Assembly (NCBI GenBank): GCA_946481205.1
Contig: CAMLNB010000192.1
Coordinates: 1 to 6,791, forward strand
Source of the DNA: an uncultured Kangiella sp.
Lineage (GTDB): Bacteria > Pseudomonadota > Gammaproteobacteria > Enterobacterales > DSM-103792
Direction of reading: 5' to 3'
Length of the DNA stretch: 6,791 bases
Position 1 is the stretch's first letter. The number at the start of each line of letters is the position of its first letter. The notes beneath the pieces were generated by a model. The model made no database searches. It saw nothing but the letters and a program-made list of their open reading frames with translations, and was not told where the DNA came from. This document shows, one piece after another, positions 1 through 6,074 of this stretch. A program made the position numbers and the translations under genes.

Positions 1-740
1 CGTTTTTGCAGATTCTGCGCCATGTCATTGAGCGTGCCGATGATGGTACCGATCTCATCGTCGCGGCGTTCGTTGATCAGCAGATCAAAGCGGCCATCGC
101 GTAGCGCCCGTGTGGCAATGGCCAGGCGATCGATCGGTTGTGCCAAACGCTTGCCGAGCAAATAGGCGCCGATCATCGCCAGCGTGATCATCAGCGCGCT
201 GGCGATGCCGATTTTGCGCAAGCTGCTTTCCAGCGGTTTTTCCAGAATGGCGCGATCGAGCGTCAGCAGCAAATAACCGGCTTTCACTTCATGAAAGCGC
301 ACCGGTTCGGCGAGGATGATGGTACGGCTCCGTTGTTCCGGCAGGCTGGTGGTTTCAGTCAGTGAATCGAGTTGGCCAACTGGCAGCGCTGGCAGTGGTG
401 CGGTGCTGGCCAGCACGCGGCCGTAGCGATCATAAATGCCGGCGTTGACGATATACGGATCGTCTTCAAAGGTATTGAGCAACACCGACAATTGCAGTTT
501 GTCTTCGGCGAGCAAGGGCTCAGCGGCGGAACCGGCGGACAGTTCAGCTAAGTGGCGGCCGTAAGAAAACGCGTGATCGGCGAGCAGGTTTTCCACGGTG
601 GCGCTGATCAACCACCAAGTCGCAGCCAGCATCAATGCCATCAGGCCGCCGATCGCAAACGCCAGTTTGTGCGCCAGGGTCAGGACTGGCGAGGTGTCGA
701 TCGCTTCGGCAGGAAGATAACGTTGTCGGAGCTGTGGCAT
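1..740 (-). CDS. HAMP-domain membrane protein, AhpA/YtjB-like (3' end outside window)
   Basis: Only the first 246 residues are in the window. They show a short cytoplasmic N-terminus, a hydrophobic segment at about residues 25-47 (TM1), a periplasmic region of about 125 residues, a second hydrophobic segment at about 177-196 (TM2), then a HAMP-type linker with the typical proline (P202, in AQPIDRL) and the DEIG motif (D228-G231) near its end. The layout and the divergent position next to serB match the AhpA/YtjB (SMP, COG3726) family, which sits in the same place in many gammaproteobacteria. E. coli YtjB, as I recall it, lacks a clear HAMP domain. What follows the HAMP is unseen: the protein could stop soon after, or carry a signalling output domain such as GGDEF, histidine kinase or methyl-accepting. 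The ATG at 740 is the only in-frame ATG that keeps TM1 whole, but it has no recognisable Shine-Dalgarno sequence. The membrane and HAMP call is firm; the exact role is unknown. Confidence 0.8.
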   Translation of the reverse strand, partial: MPQLRQRYLPAEAIDTSPVLTLAHKLAFAIGGLMALMLAATWWLISATVENLLADHAFSYGRHLAELSAGSAAEPLLAEDKLQLSVLLNTFEDDPYIVNAGIYDRYGRVLASTAPLPALPVGQLDSLTETTSLPEQRSRTIILAEPVRFHEVKAGYLLLTLDRAILEKPLESSLRKIGIASALMITLAMIGAYLLGKRLAQPIDRLAIATRALRDGRFDLLINERRDDEIGTIIGTLNDMAQNLQK

Positions 741-748
741 GCGCTTGC

Positions 749-777
749 GTTACACTCGACGACCCGGCGGGTCGCAA
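749..777 (-). promoter_or_regulatory. Candidate sigma-70 promoter for the HAMP-domain gene
   Basis: On the minus strand, TTGCGA (777-772) and TGTAAC (754-749) are separated by exactly 17 bp and resemble -35 and -10 boxes. Transcription would begin near 742, only a base or two before the ATG at 740, so the mRNA would be nearly leaderless; this fits the lack of a Shine-Dalgarno sequence there. The match is by eye only. The rest of the 141-bp divergent region (741-881) shows no convincing plus-strand promoter for serB, although an A/T-rich patch with TTGATG lies at 838-850. Confidence 0.35.
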
Positions 778-871
778 CGCCGGCCAGTGTGCCAGCTCAC
801 GTCGGCCTCGCCAAGCAAACCAGTGCTGGCTGCGGTGTTGATGAAATTTTGTTCGGCAGCAGACGCTGCTC

Positions 872-876
872 AGGAG
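872..876 (+). promoter_or_regulatory. Ribosome binding site of serB
   Basis: AGGAG lies five bases before the ATG at 882. It decides the start: the open frame continues upstream to 552, but the extra 110 codons overlap the divergent gene and its promoter region and have no comparable site. Confidence 0.8.
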
Positions 877-881
877 TGGTC

Positions 882-1841
882 ATGTCCTTGTTTGCAGCAC
901 CCGAATGGCAGGCTTGGCAGACAAGCGCGGCGGCGTTGCCCGGTACCGCCTTGTGTTCGGCAGCGGTCAGCGGCGAACTGCTGCTGCTGGCTCCAGCGTT
1001 GCCGGCGGCGGCGCTGAAATCGCTGGCGGCCGCGCTGCAACAACGCGGTATCGCCAGCGTGCTGCGTCATGCCGGCCATTGGCATCAACACGATCTGATC
1101 CGGCTAGCGGTTAGCGAGCTGCCAGAACTGGCTTGGTGCCGGCAGCAGTCCGATCAGCTCGGCATTGATATCGGCCACTTACCGCAGCCACATGCAGCGG
1201 CGCTGGTGCTGTTCGATATGGATTCGACCCTGATCACCATGGAGGTGATCGACGAGCTCGCCAAAGAGGCCGGCGCCGGTGAGCAGGTCGCCGCCATCAC
1301 CGAAGCGGCGATGCGCGGCGAGTTGGATTTCAATGGCTCGCTGATACGCCGGGTCGCAACCTTGAAAGGCTTGCCGCTGACTGCCGTGGAACGGGTCAAG
1401 GCGCGCTTGCAATGCAATCCCGGCGTGCCGGAATTTGCCGCGGCGGCGCGCAGCAACGGCGTCAAACTGGGTTTGGTTTCCGGCGGCTTCGTGCCGTTTG
1501 CCCGTCACATTGCCGGTCAGTTGCAGTTTGACTATGTCCGTGCCAATACCTTGCTTGACGATGGTGCGGCACTGACCGGCGAAGTGCTGGGCGAGATCGT
1601 CAATGCCGAGATCAAGGCACGGACGCTGAGCGAACTTGCGGCGCACTATCAGCTGACCCCCAATCAGATCTGGGCTGTTGGCGATGGTGCCAATGATTTG
1701 TTGATGCTGCAGGTAGCCGGCCTCGGCGTAGCGTTCCGAGCCAAACCGAAACTACGCATGGCGGCTGATGTCGCGCTCGATGTCTGTGATATGCGGGCGC
1801 TGGCGGCGTTGCAGCAGAGCTTGCAGGCGAAAGCCAGCTAA
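882..1841 (+). CDS. serB: Phosphoserine phosphatase SerB
   Basis: This cytoplasmic HAD-superfamily phosphatase hydrolyses O-phospho-L-serine to L-serine, the last step of the phosphorylated serine pathway. The 319-residue length is close to the 322 of E. coli SerB. All HAD motifs are present: motif I FDMDST, with nucleophile D112 and acid/base D114; E121 in the cap entry that contacts substrate; the SerB signature MRGELDF (144-150); R156 in RRVATLKG; motif II SGG (200-202); the motif-III lysine K245; and GDGAND (267-272), whose D268 and D272 bind magnesium. Residues 1-100 form the N-terminal regulatory-type domain seen in enterobacterial and pseudomonad SerB. Here it is Ala/Leu-rich and poorly conserved, so I cannot say whether it binds serine. 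The gene appears monocistronic, divergent from the HAMP-domain gene and closed by a terminator. The function call is very secure. Confidence 0.97.
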   Translation: MSLFAAPEWQAWQTSAAALPGTALCSAAVSGELLLLAPALPAAALKSLAAALQQRGIASVLRHAGHWHQHDLIRLAVSELPELAWCRQQSDQLGIDIGHLPQPHAAALVLFDMDSTLITMEVIDELAKEAGAGEQVAAITEAAMRGELDFNGSLIRRVATLKGLPLTAVERVKARLQCNPGVPEFAAAARSNGVKLGLVSGGFVPFARHIAGQLQFDYVRANTLLDDGAALTGEVLGEIVNAEIKARTLSELAAHYQLTPNQIWAVGDGANDLLMLQVAGLGVAFRAKPKLRMAADVALDVCDMRALAALQQSLQAKAS

Positions 1842-1851
1842 GTCTTTATCC

Positions 1852-1883
1852 AACAAAACGGCCGCTGCTGCGGCCGTTTTGTT
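1852..1883. terminator. Bidirectional rho-independent terminator between serB and fimX
   Basis: A perfect inverted repeat has arms AACAAAACGGCCG (1852-1864) and CGGCCGTTTTGTT (1871-1883). Another C-G pair closes a TGCT tetraloop. The GC-rich core is flanked by A-rich and T-rich arms, so either strand gives a stem followed by a U tract. It starts 10 bases after the serB stop and lies 26 bases beyond the fimX stop, so it can end both convergent transcripts. Confidence 0.92.
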
Positions 1884-1909
1884 TGGGTGCGTGTTACCAG
1901 CTGCGGTAC

Positions 1910-3985
1910 TCAGAACTCGCTGGCGCTGAAATCGAAATCCATTTTCTCCATCGGCGGTTGCAGGAAGAAGCCCTGAACATAGTCGACGTCGAGCGGATAC
2001 AGCGTTGCGATACAGCCGGCATCTTCGACCCGTGGGATGATCGTGCGCTTCTTGGCCTCTTTGGCCAGTTCCAGCAGATCCTTGACCCGCTGCAGCGTGT
2101 CCTGATTGGTGGCCAGTTGCGGCGCGAACTTGCCATCGAAGCGGACAAAATCGACCTTCAAATCTTTCAGCAGTTGCTCACAGTGATCGGTGCCGCCGTA
2201 ACCGGCCAGGCAGGCAAGACCCTGCACTTTCTTCAGGCCTTCGAGGAAGCCGAGGCAGCGTTTCAAATGCTCGTTGGCATCGTGCTCGTTGATCTGGAAG
2301 ACAATCGCGTTCGGTTCCAAGCGATTGGCGCGCAGATTCTGGCCGATGAAGCTCGGCAGCGATTCTTCGGTCAACGCGGCGCCGGACAGCTGCACGAACA
2401 GCTTCGGTTGATCCTTGCCTTTGTATGAGGCCAGTGTCCGCATCGCTTCGGTGATCACCCAGCGATCGAGTTTGGCGGCAATGCCGGCCTGCTCGGCAAC
2501 CGGGAACGCCTGCTCCGGACCGACGTGATTGCCTTTGTCGTCCTTGATCCGCAGCAGAACTGAATAATAAGCGCCGGGTTCGCCGTGCATTTTGACCAGC
2601 GGTTGGAAGGTCAGATAAGCGCGGCCGGTATCAAGGGCTTCCTGCACGGCCAGCAACACGTGCCGATCGGCATCGCCGGCATTGAGCAGGCTGGTGTTGA
2701 ACATCTTGCAGCCGTTGCCGCCTTTTTGCTTGACCATGACCAGCACGGCGTGGGCGTTACCAATCAGCTGTTCCGGATCGGGAGCGTTCTCGCCAATTGG
2801 CATGACGCCGACCGACAGTGTCGATTTGACCGTGTGGCCTTCGACTTCAAACAAATGCGCGGAGAACTCCCGGGCGATGCGTTCGCCAAGTTCGCGGCCG
2901 GCATCCGGTGTCGCGACCGTGGCCAGCGCGGCGAAACCGTCGTCGCCGATGCGCGCCAGCAGAATGTCTTCGTCGAGTTTACGGCGCAGGAAGTCGGCGC
3001 AGTCGCGCATCAAGCGATCGGTGCCGGACAAACCAAACCGCGATTTGATGTTGTTGAACTGATCCAGTTCGAACAGCGCCAGTGCACTCATGCCTTCCTG
3101 CTTGCTGGCGCGATCAATGGCCAGCGACAGCTTTTCGACCAGATACTGTCGGTTGTACAGACCGGTCAGCGAGTCGACCGCTGACAATTCTTTCAGTTTC
3201 TGTTCGAGAATCGAGCTGTCGGCATCGCGGCGGATCAGTACTTGCGTGCATTCTTCGCCGTCATATTTCGCCGCCGACAAGGTCAGCACGGCGTCAAAAG
3301 TTTCGCCTTCGGCATGCTGGCCTTTGAAATGGAATTCGGTGGTGTCGGCGTTGGTGGCGTAGTCGCGCAGGAAGCTCTTGAACGAGTCGTGGTACTCGTC
3401 GGTGATCATGTCCATGATCGGCATCGAGGCCAGATCATCCGGATCTTCGTAACCGAACAATTCGGTATACGCCTTGTTGGCGTAAATGTGCATGCCGTCG
3501 TGAATATAGGCGATGGCATCGCGCGACGAGGCCAGCAACAGATCGCAGCGTTTCTCGGTTTCCCGCAGCGAGGCCTCGGCCTGCTTGCGCCGGCGCCGAT
3601 CTTCGACATTGGCGAGTTCGCGGCCAACGACCAGGCGGAAGCGTTCTTCCTCATTGGCCGGCACCACGTCTTTGATACCCAGCCGCAGCATCTCGACCAG
3701 CAGTTCACTGCTGTAGCTGTCGGTCAGCAACACGATGGGAGTGTCGCGGTTGTAATGCTCGACGATGCGCAGGGCTTTCTCGACGGTGAATTCCCCGACC
3801 GCCGGTTTGGCGATCAGCATGTCCCAGGCTTGCTTTTCCAGCGCAGCCTTCAATTCGTCTTCCGTGACAATCTGGGTGGCGCGCACCGCGAAACCGTTGT
3901 TGCGCAACAGTGTGGTGGTGTGCTCGGCGTCATTCGATGACGGATCGAGCAGCAGCAGATGAATGGTACGAATTTTATTCGACAT
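1910..3985 (-). CDS. fimX: FimX-like cyclic-di-GMP receptor (REC-PAS-GGDEF-EAL)
   Basis: From the ATG at 3985 the product has 691 residues, the length I recall for P. aeruginosa FimX, a c-di-GMP-binding protein required for type IV pilus assembly and twitching motility. Domain order: degenerate receiver (about 5-125), charged helical linker (about 125-150), PAS (about 146-260), GGDEF (about 262-430), EAL (about 436-683). No signal peptide or TM segment, so cytoplasmic. The receiver keeps D14 but has K60 or its neighbours where the phospho-acceptor aspartate should be. The GGDEF signature is GDDGF (347-351), and the EAL signature is SVL (475-477) within YSVLLR. The DDFGTG loop is replaced by AGYGGT (594-599) and the metal-binding E of the EITE strand by FQINE (563-567). 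Neither cyclase nor phosphodiesterase activity is expected. The EAL fold, with R479 and a QGFF..P end (671-678), looks retained and could bind c-di-GMP. A TTG start at 4033 would add 16 residues and is less likely. The gene is probably co-transcribed with its upstream neighbour, 54 bases away. Confidence 0.9.
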   Translation of the reverse strand: MSNKIRTIHLLLLDPSSNDAEHTTTLLRNNGFAVRATQIVTEDELKAALEKQAWDMLIAKPAVGEFTVEKALRIVEHYNRDTPIVLLTDSYSSELLVEMLRLGIKDVVPANEEERFRLVVGRELANVEDRRRRKQAEASLRETEKRCDLLLASSRDAIAYIHDGMHIYANKAYTELFGYEDPDDLASMPIMDMITDEYHDSFKSFLRDYATNADTTEFHFKGQHAEGETFDAVLTLSAAKYDGEECTQVLIRRDADSSILEQKLKELSAVDSLTGLYNRQYLVEKLSLAIDRASKQEGMSALALFELDQFNNIKSRFGLSGTDRLMRDCADFLRRKLDEDILLARIGDDGFAALATVATPDAGRELGERIAREFSAHLFEVEGHTVKSTLSVGVMPIGENAPDPEQLIGNAHAVLVMVKQKGGNGCKMFNTSLLNAGDADRHVLLAVQEALDTGRAYLTFQPLVKMHGEPGAYYSVLLRIKDDKGNHVGPEQAFPVAEQAGIAAKLDRWVITEAMRTLASYKGKDQPKLFVQLSGAALTEESLPSFIGQNLRANRLEPNAIVFQINEHDANEHLKRCLGFLEGLKKVQGLACLAGYGGTDHCEQLLKDLKVDFVRFDGKFAPQLATNQDTLQRVKDLLELAKEAKKRTIIPRVEDAGCIATLYPLDVDYVQGFFLQPPMEKMDFDFSASEF

Positions 3986-4013
3986 GCCCGACTTGCTCTT
4001 CTGGTGCTCGGGC
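3986..4013 (-). repeat. Inverted repeat abutting the fimX start codon
   Basis: In the fimX mRNA sense, GCCCGA (4013-4008) and TCGGGC (3991-3986) are perfect complements with a 16-base loop, and the second arm touches the ATG. The only purine-rich Shine-Dalgarno-like stretch (AGAAGAG) falls in the loop. The hairpin could modulate access of ribosomes to fimX, but a 6-bp stem with a 16-base loop is modest and may be chance. If translation started at the TTG at 4033, this would be coding sequence. Confidence 0.35.
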
Positions 4014-4039
4014 GGAAATCGCGCGTCAGCCAATAGCCA

Positions 4040-5881
4040 TCAGAGCAATTCCCACACCGAATCAAAACTGTCGCCGTCGCCGGCCTTGGTGTTGCTGCTG
4101 GGCTCGCTTTCACGCGGGCTCAGGGCATCACTGAACTGGAACTGCCGGTACGAGGCGCTGGCCGCGACTTGCTTGGTCAGCTGTACATCGTACACCTTGT
4201 CCTCGTCCTTGAGCCGGACTTTCTGTTTCACCGCATACGGCATCGGTGCGGTGATCAGCGTTGCCGGTTGGCCGATGCCTTTGAGCGCCGGCAACAGCAA
4301 CGCCCGCTGAAAACTGGCGCTGCCGGTTTGACTGTTGCGGACCTGGGTCAGCACCGGGCGGGCATTCGGGGCGATCAATTGAATGCCGAGATGCAGAGCG
4401 CCGTCCGGGATCCGTTTCATCCAGCGGATGGTGCCGATATTCCAGTGCAATTCGCCACTGTCGTCCTGTTCCATCAGGCCGACCACTTCACCGGTCTGGG
4501 TTTGGGTCGGCACATTGCCGCGCATGCCCAAGCAATAGCCGCCGGGACTGATGTTGATCAGCGCAGCAATCTGGAATTCATAACTGACCTGGGCATTGTT
4601 GGTGAAATTGGCCGGCGCCGTCGCGCTGAGGTCTTGCTGTTTGTGACCGGCATCCCAAGTCTCTTTCGGCCGGTACAGTTTTTCCCAGGGGTCGGCCGGG
4701 CCACCGGGCTTTTTCGCCCCCGCCATGAATCGGGTGTGTTGGCGATCATCATCGACCAAGGTTGCATGACGCAAGCTGCCTTCCAAGGTCTGCAGATCGT
4801 GATTGTCCGGATTGCCGCGACCATTGCCACTGCTGTTGTCGGCTTCGCCGGCCAGCAGAAAATGTGTGGCCGACAAACCAATGGCGACCCGGATGGTGCC
4901 GGCAGCCGGCGTACGCGAGAACGCGCGCGAGGCCAGATTGCCGTATGCGCGAACCAGATGCCGCAGCAAGGTGGCGCCGAGTTGCTGCACTGGATTCTTG
5001 GCGACCCCGAGCATCAGGCCGCTGGTGCTGCGCAAATCGTCCTGCACTTTCGCCAGCACGGCATCGAGCTGGACGCTGCGGCAGTTCGGGCCCGGCGTTT
5101 GCTGATTCAGTGCGCTGCTTTGCGGGCCGAGATCACTGTCCAAATCGAGAAAGAACAGATCCTTGCCACCGCTGTAGCGTTGCAACAAGGCTTCACCGGC
5201 CAGCGTGGCGGCCGCGTCGAATAATTGCTCGATTTCGCGCTGGCGGAGTTGATAAGGATTGGCGCAGGCGGTCAGCACGATGCGCAAATACGCCGCCTCA
5301 ATGGTCAGCTCATTGTAATCGTTGACCGCGGTTTGCCGGTGCAGGCCGTTCTGCTCGGCGAAATGGTAAAGCGCGTGCAGTTCTTTCCAGAGCCGGGCCG
5401 GCTGCTGCGAGTACAGTTGATAACAACGCAGCAGCACCAGACTCAAATAATGGGTGGCGTAATACAGCGCCGGTACCAGCACTTGCGGGTTGTAACGCTG
5501 ATGGCCTTCGCCGAGCATGTCTTCGACGACGGTTTTGTAACCGATCGCCATTTCCGACTGCATGGCTTGAGCGAGTGCGGCGATCTTGCGCTGCTTCTCG
5601 TTCAGCGACACCGACTGACCGATATAATGTTTACGCAGCGCATCAGTGATATGACTGACCACCTTGGTCAGCGCCTGCATGATTTTTAGTCGCTCGGCGA
5701 CGTCGAGCGCGGCACCGTTGACGTCAACCAGAAACTGGTAAACCTGGCGAGCGCTCTCACCGATGTTGGCAATCGGCAAGCTATCCAGCCAGCTACTCAC
5801 GGCGCGAGCGGTCAGCGTGACTTGGGTTTGGCGGGCGGCGCCGCGTTCTCGAACGCTGAGGCCGAGCTGTCCTGTTCTCAT
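4040..5881 (-). CDS. FimX-associated protein with helical N-terminal half and degenerate PilZ-like segment
   Basis: The product is 613 residues, has no signal peptide or TM segment, and is probably cytoplasmic. Residues about 20-240 are predicted largely helical (leucine- and alanine-rich; WLDSLP at 31-36, GYKTVVEDML at 114-123). A middle region (about 240-345) includes an Asp-rich FFLDLDSDLG (243-252) and a hydrophobic strand pattern around VAIGLSATHFLL (332-343). A polar, probably disordered stretch of about 345-430 (NSSGNGRGNPDN at 349-360) follows. Residues about 430-510 read as a PilZ-like beta barrel: NISPGG (443-448) fits the PilZ D/NxSxxG motif, and IRWMKR...HLGIQL (485-502) fits the later strands, but the RxxxR arginines are missing. 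The tail is acidic and ends FDSVWELL (606-613). I do not recognise a characterised homologue; a comparable gene near fimX in pseudomonads is my recollection only. It is probably co-transcribed with fimX, which begins 54 bases after its stop. A role in the c-di-GMP/type IV pilus circuit is inference. Confidence 0.75.
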   Translation of the reverse strand: MRTGQLGLSVRERGAARQTQVTLTARAVSSWLDSLPIANIGESARQVYQFLVDVNGAALDVAERLKIMQALTKVVSHITDALRKHYIGQSVSLNEKQRKIAALAQAMQSEMAIGYKTVVEDMLGEGHQRYNPQVLVPALYYATHYLSLVLLRCYQLYSQQPARLWKELHALYHFAEQNGLHRQTAVNDYNELTIEAAYLRIVLTACANPYQLRQREIEQLFDAAATLAGEALLQRYSGGKDLFFLDLDSDLGPQSSALNQQTPGPNCRSVQLDAVLAKVQDDLRSTSGLMLGVAKNPVQQLGATLLRHLVRAYGNLASRAFSRTPAAGTIRVAIGLSATHFLLAGEADNSSGNGRGNPDNHDLQTLEGSLRHATLVDDDRQHTRFMAGAKKPGGPADPWEKLYRPKETWDAGHKQQDLSATAPANFTNNAQVSYEFQIAALINISPGGYCLGMRGNVPTQTQTGEVVGLMEQDDSGELHWNIGTIRWMKRIPDGALHLGIQLIAPNARPVLTQVRNSQTGSASFQRALLLPALKGIGQPATLITAPMPYAVKQKVRLKDEDKVYDVQLTKQVAASASYRQFQFSDALSPRESEPSSNTKAGDGDSFDSVWELL

Positions 5882-5885
5882 TATG

Positions 5886-5890
5886 TCCCT
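5886..5890 (-). promoter_or_regulatory. Ribosome binding site of the PilZ-like gene
   Basis: AGGGA in the minus-strand sense, four bases before the ATG at 5881, supports that start. The frame stays open upstream to a TTG at 5962 and includes an ATG at about 5935, but neither has a better site. Confidence 0.6.
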
Positions 5891-5904
5891 GCTGTACTCA
5901 CGTA

Positions 5905-5920
5905 TCGGTATCCCTACCGA
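5905..5920. repeat. Perfect 16-bp inverted repeat upstream of the PilZ-like gene
   Basis: TCGGTA and TACCGA flank a four-base TCCC centre, 24 bases upstream of the ATG at 5881. It may be an operator half-site pair or a leader hairpin; no regulator family is recognised. Confidence 0.4.
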
Positions 5921-6074
5921 ACAACCTAACGGCATCGCGCATACTAACGTATCCCCGTGCAAAAACCAGCCAGTCCAGCACCTGCGTTCAGGTTCTGATT
6001 CGCCGACTTAACAAATAGCCCAGAACAGGGTCCTTGTCAGCCGCGCAGGTCGGTCGGGGGAGGGGTTGGCAGGC

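Larger units (their letters stand above)
5882..6074. other. Intergenic region upstream of the PilZ-like/fimX pair
   Basis: This 193-bp gap separates epmB from the two-gene unit, so it should hold the promoter of the unit unless transcription reads through from epmB. A weak -10-like TAGTAT (minus strand, 5946-5941) is visible without a good -35 box at normal spacing. No strong terminator follows epmB; the best I see is a short CCC...GGG stem around 6020-6031. Small inverted repeats occur at 5905-5920 (TCGGTA-TCCC-TACCGA) and 5941-5952 (ATAC-TAAC-GTAT), and ACGTATC occurs twice (5900-5906 and 5947-5953). No small gene is supported. Confidence 0.6.

Noticed and set aside
552..881. N-terminal extension of serB to the ATG at 552
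   Set aside because: It would overlap the divergent HAMP-domain gene, encodes low-quality Arg/Gln-rich sequence, and the ATG at 882 has a strong ribosome binding site and gives the expected family length.
1883..3940. Several plus-strand open frames of about 180-230 codons opposite fimX (for example 2585-3184 and 3242-3940)
   Set aside because: All are antisense to a recognised multidomain protein. High GC in third positions produces such frames; the translations show no known motif.
4169..5224. Long plus-strand open frame (351 codons) opposite the PilZ-like gene
   Set aside because: It lies wholly antisense to a better-supported gene, has a composition typical of a shadow frame (Gln-, Arg- and Ala-rich, no recognisable domain), and no ribosome binding site was seen.
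5953..5979. Sigma-54-like TGGC...TTGCA element on the minus strand upstream of the PilZ-like gene
   Set aside because: The GG and GC dinucleotides are 9 bases apart instead of the required 10, so the match is not credible without further support.
6000..6074. Rho-independent terminator after epmB
   Set aside because: Only a 3-bp CCC/GGG stem with weak flanking pairing and no proper U tract could be found.
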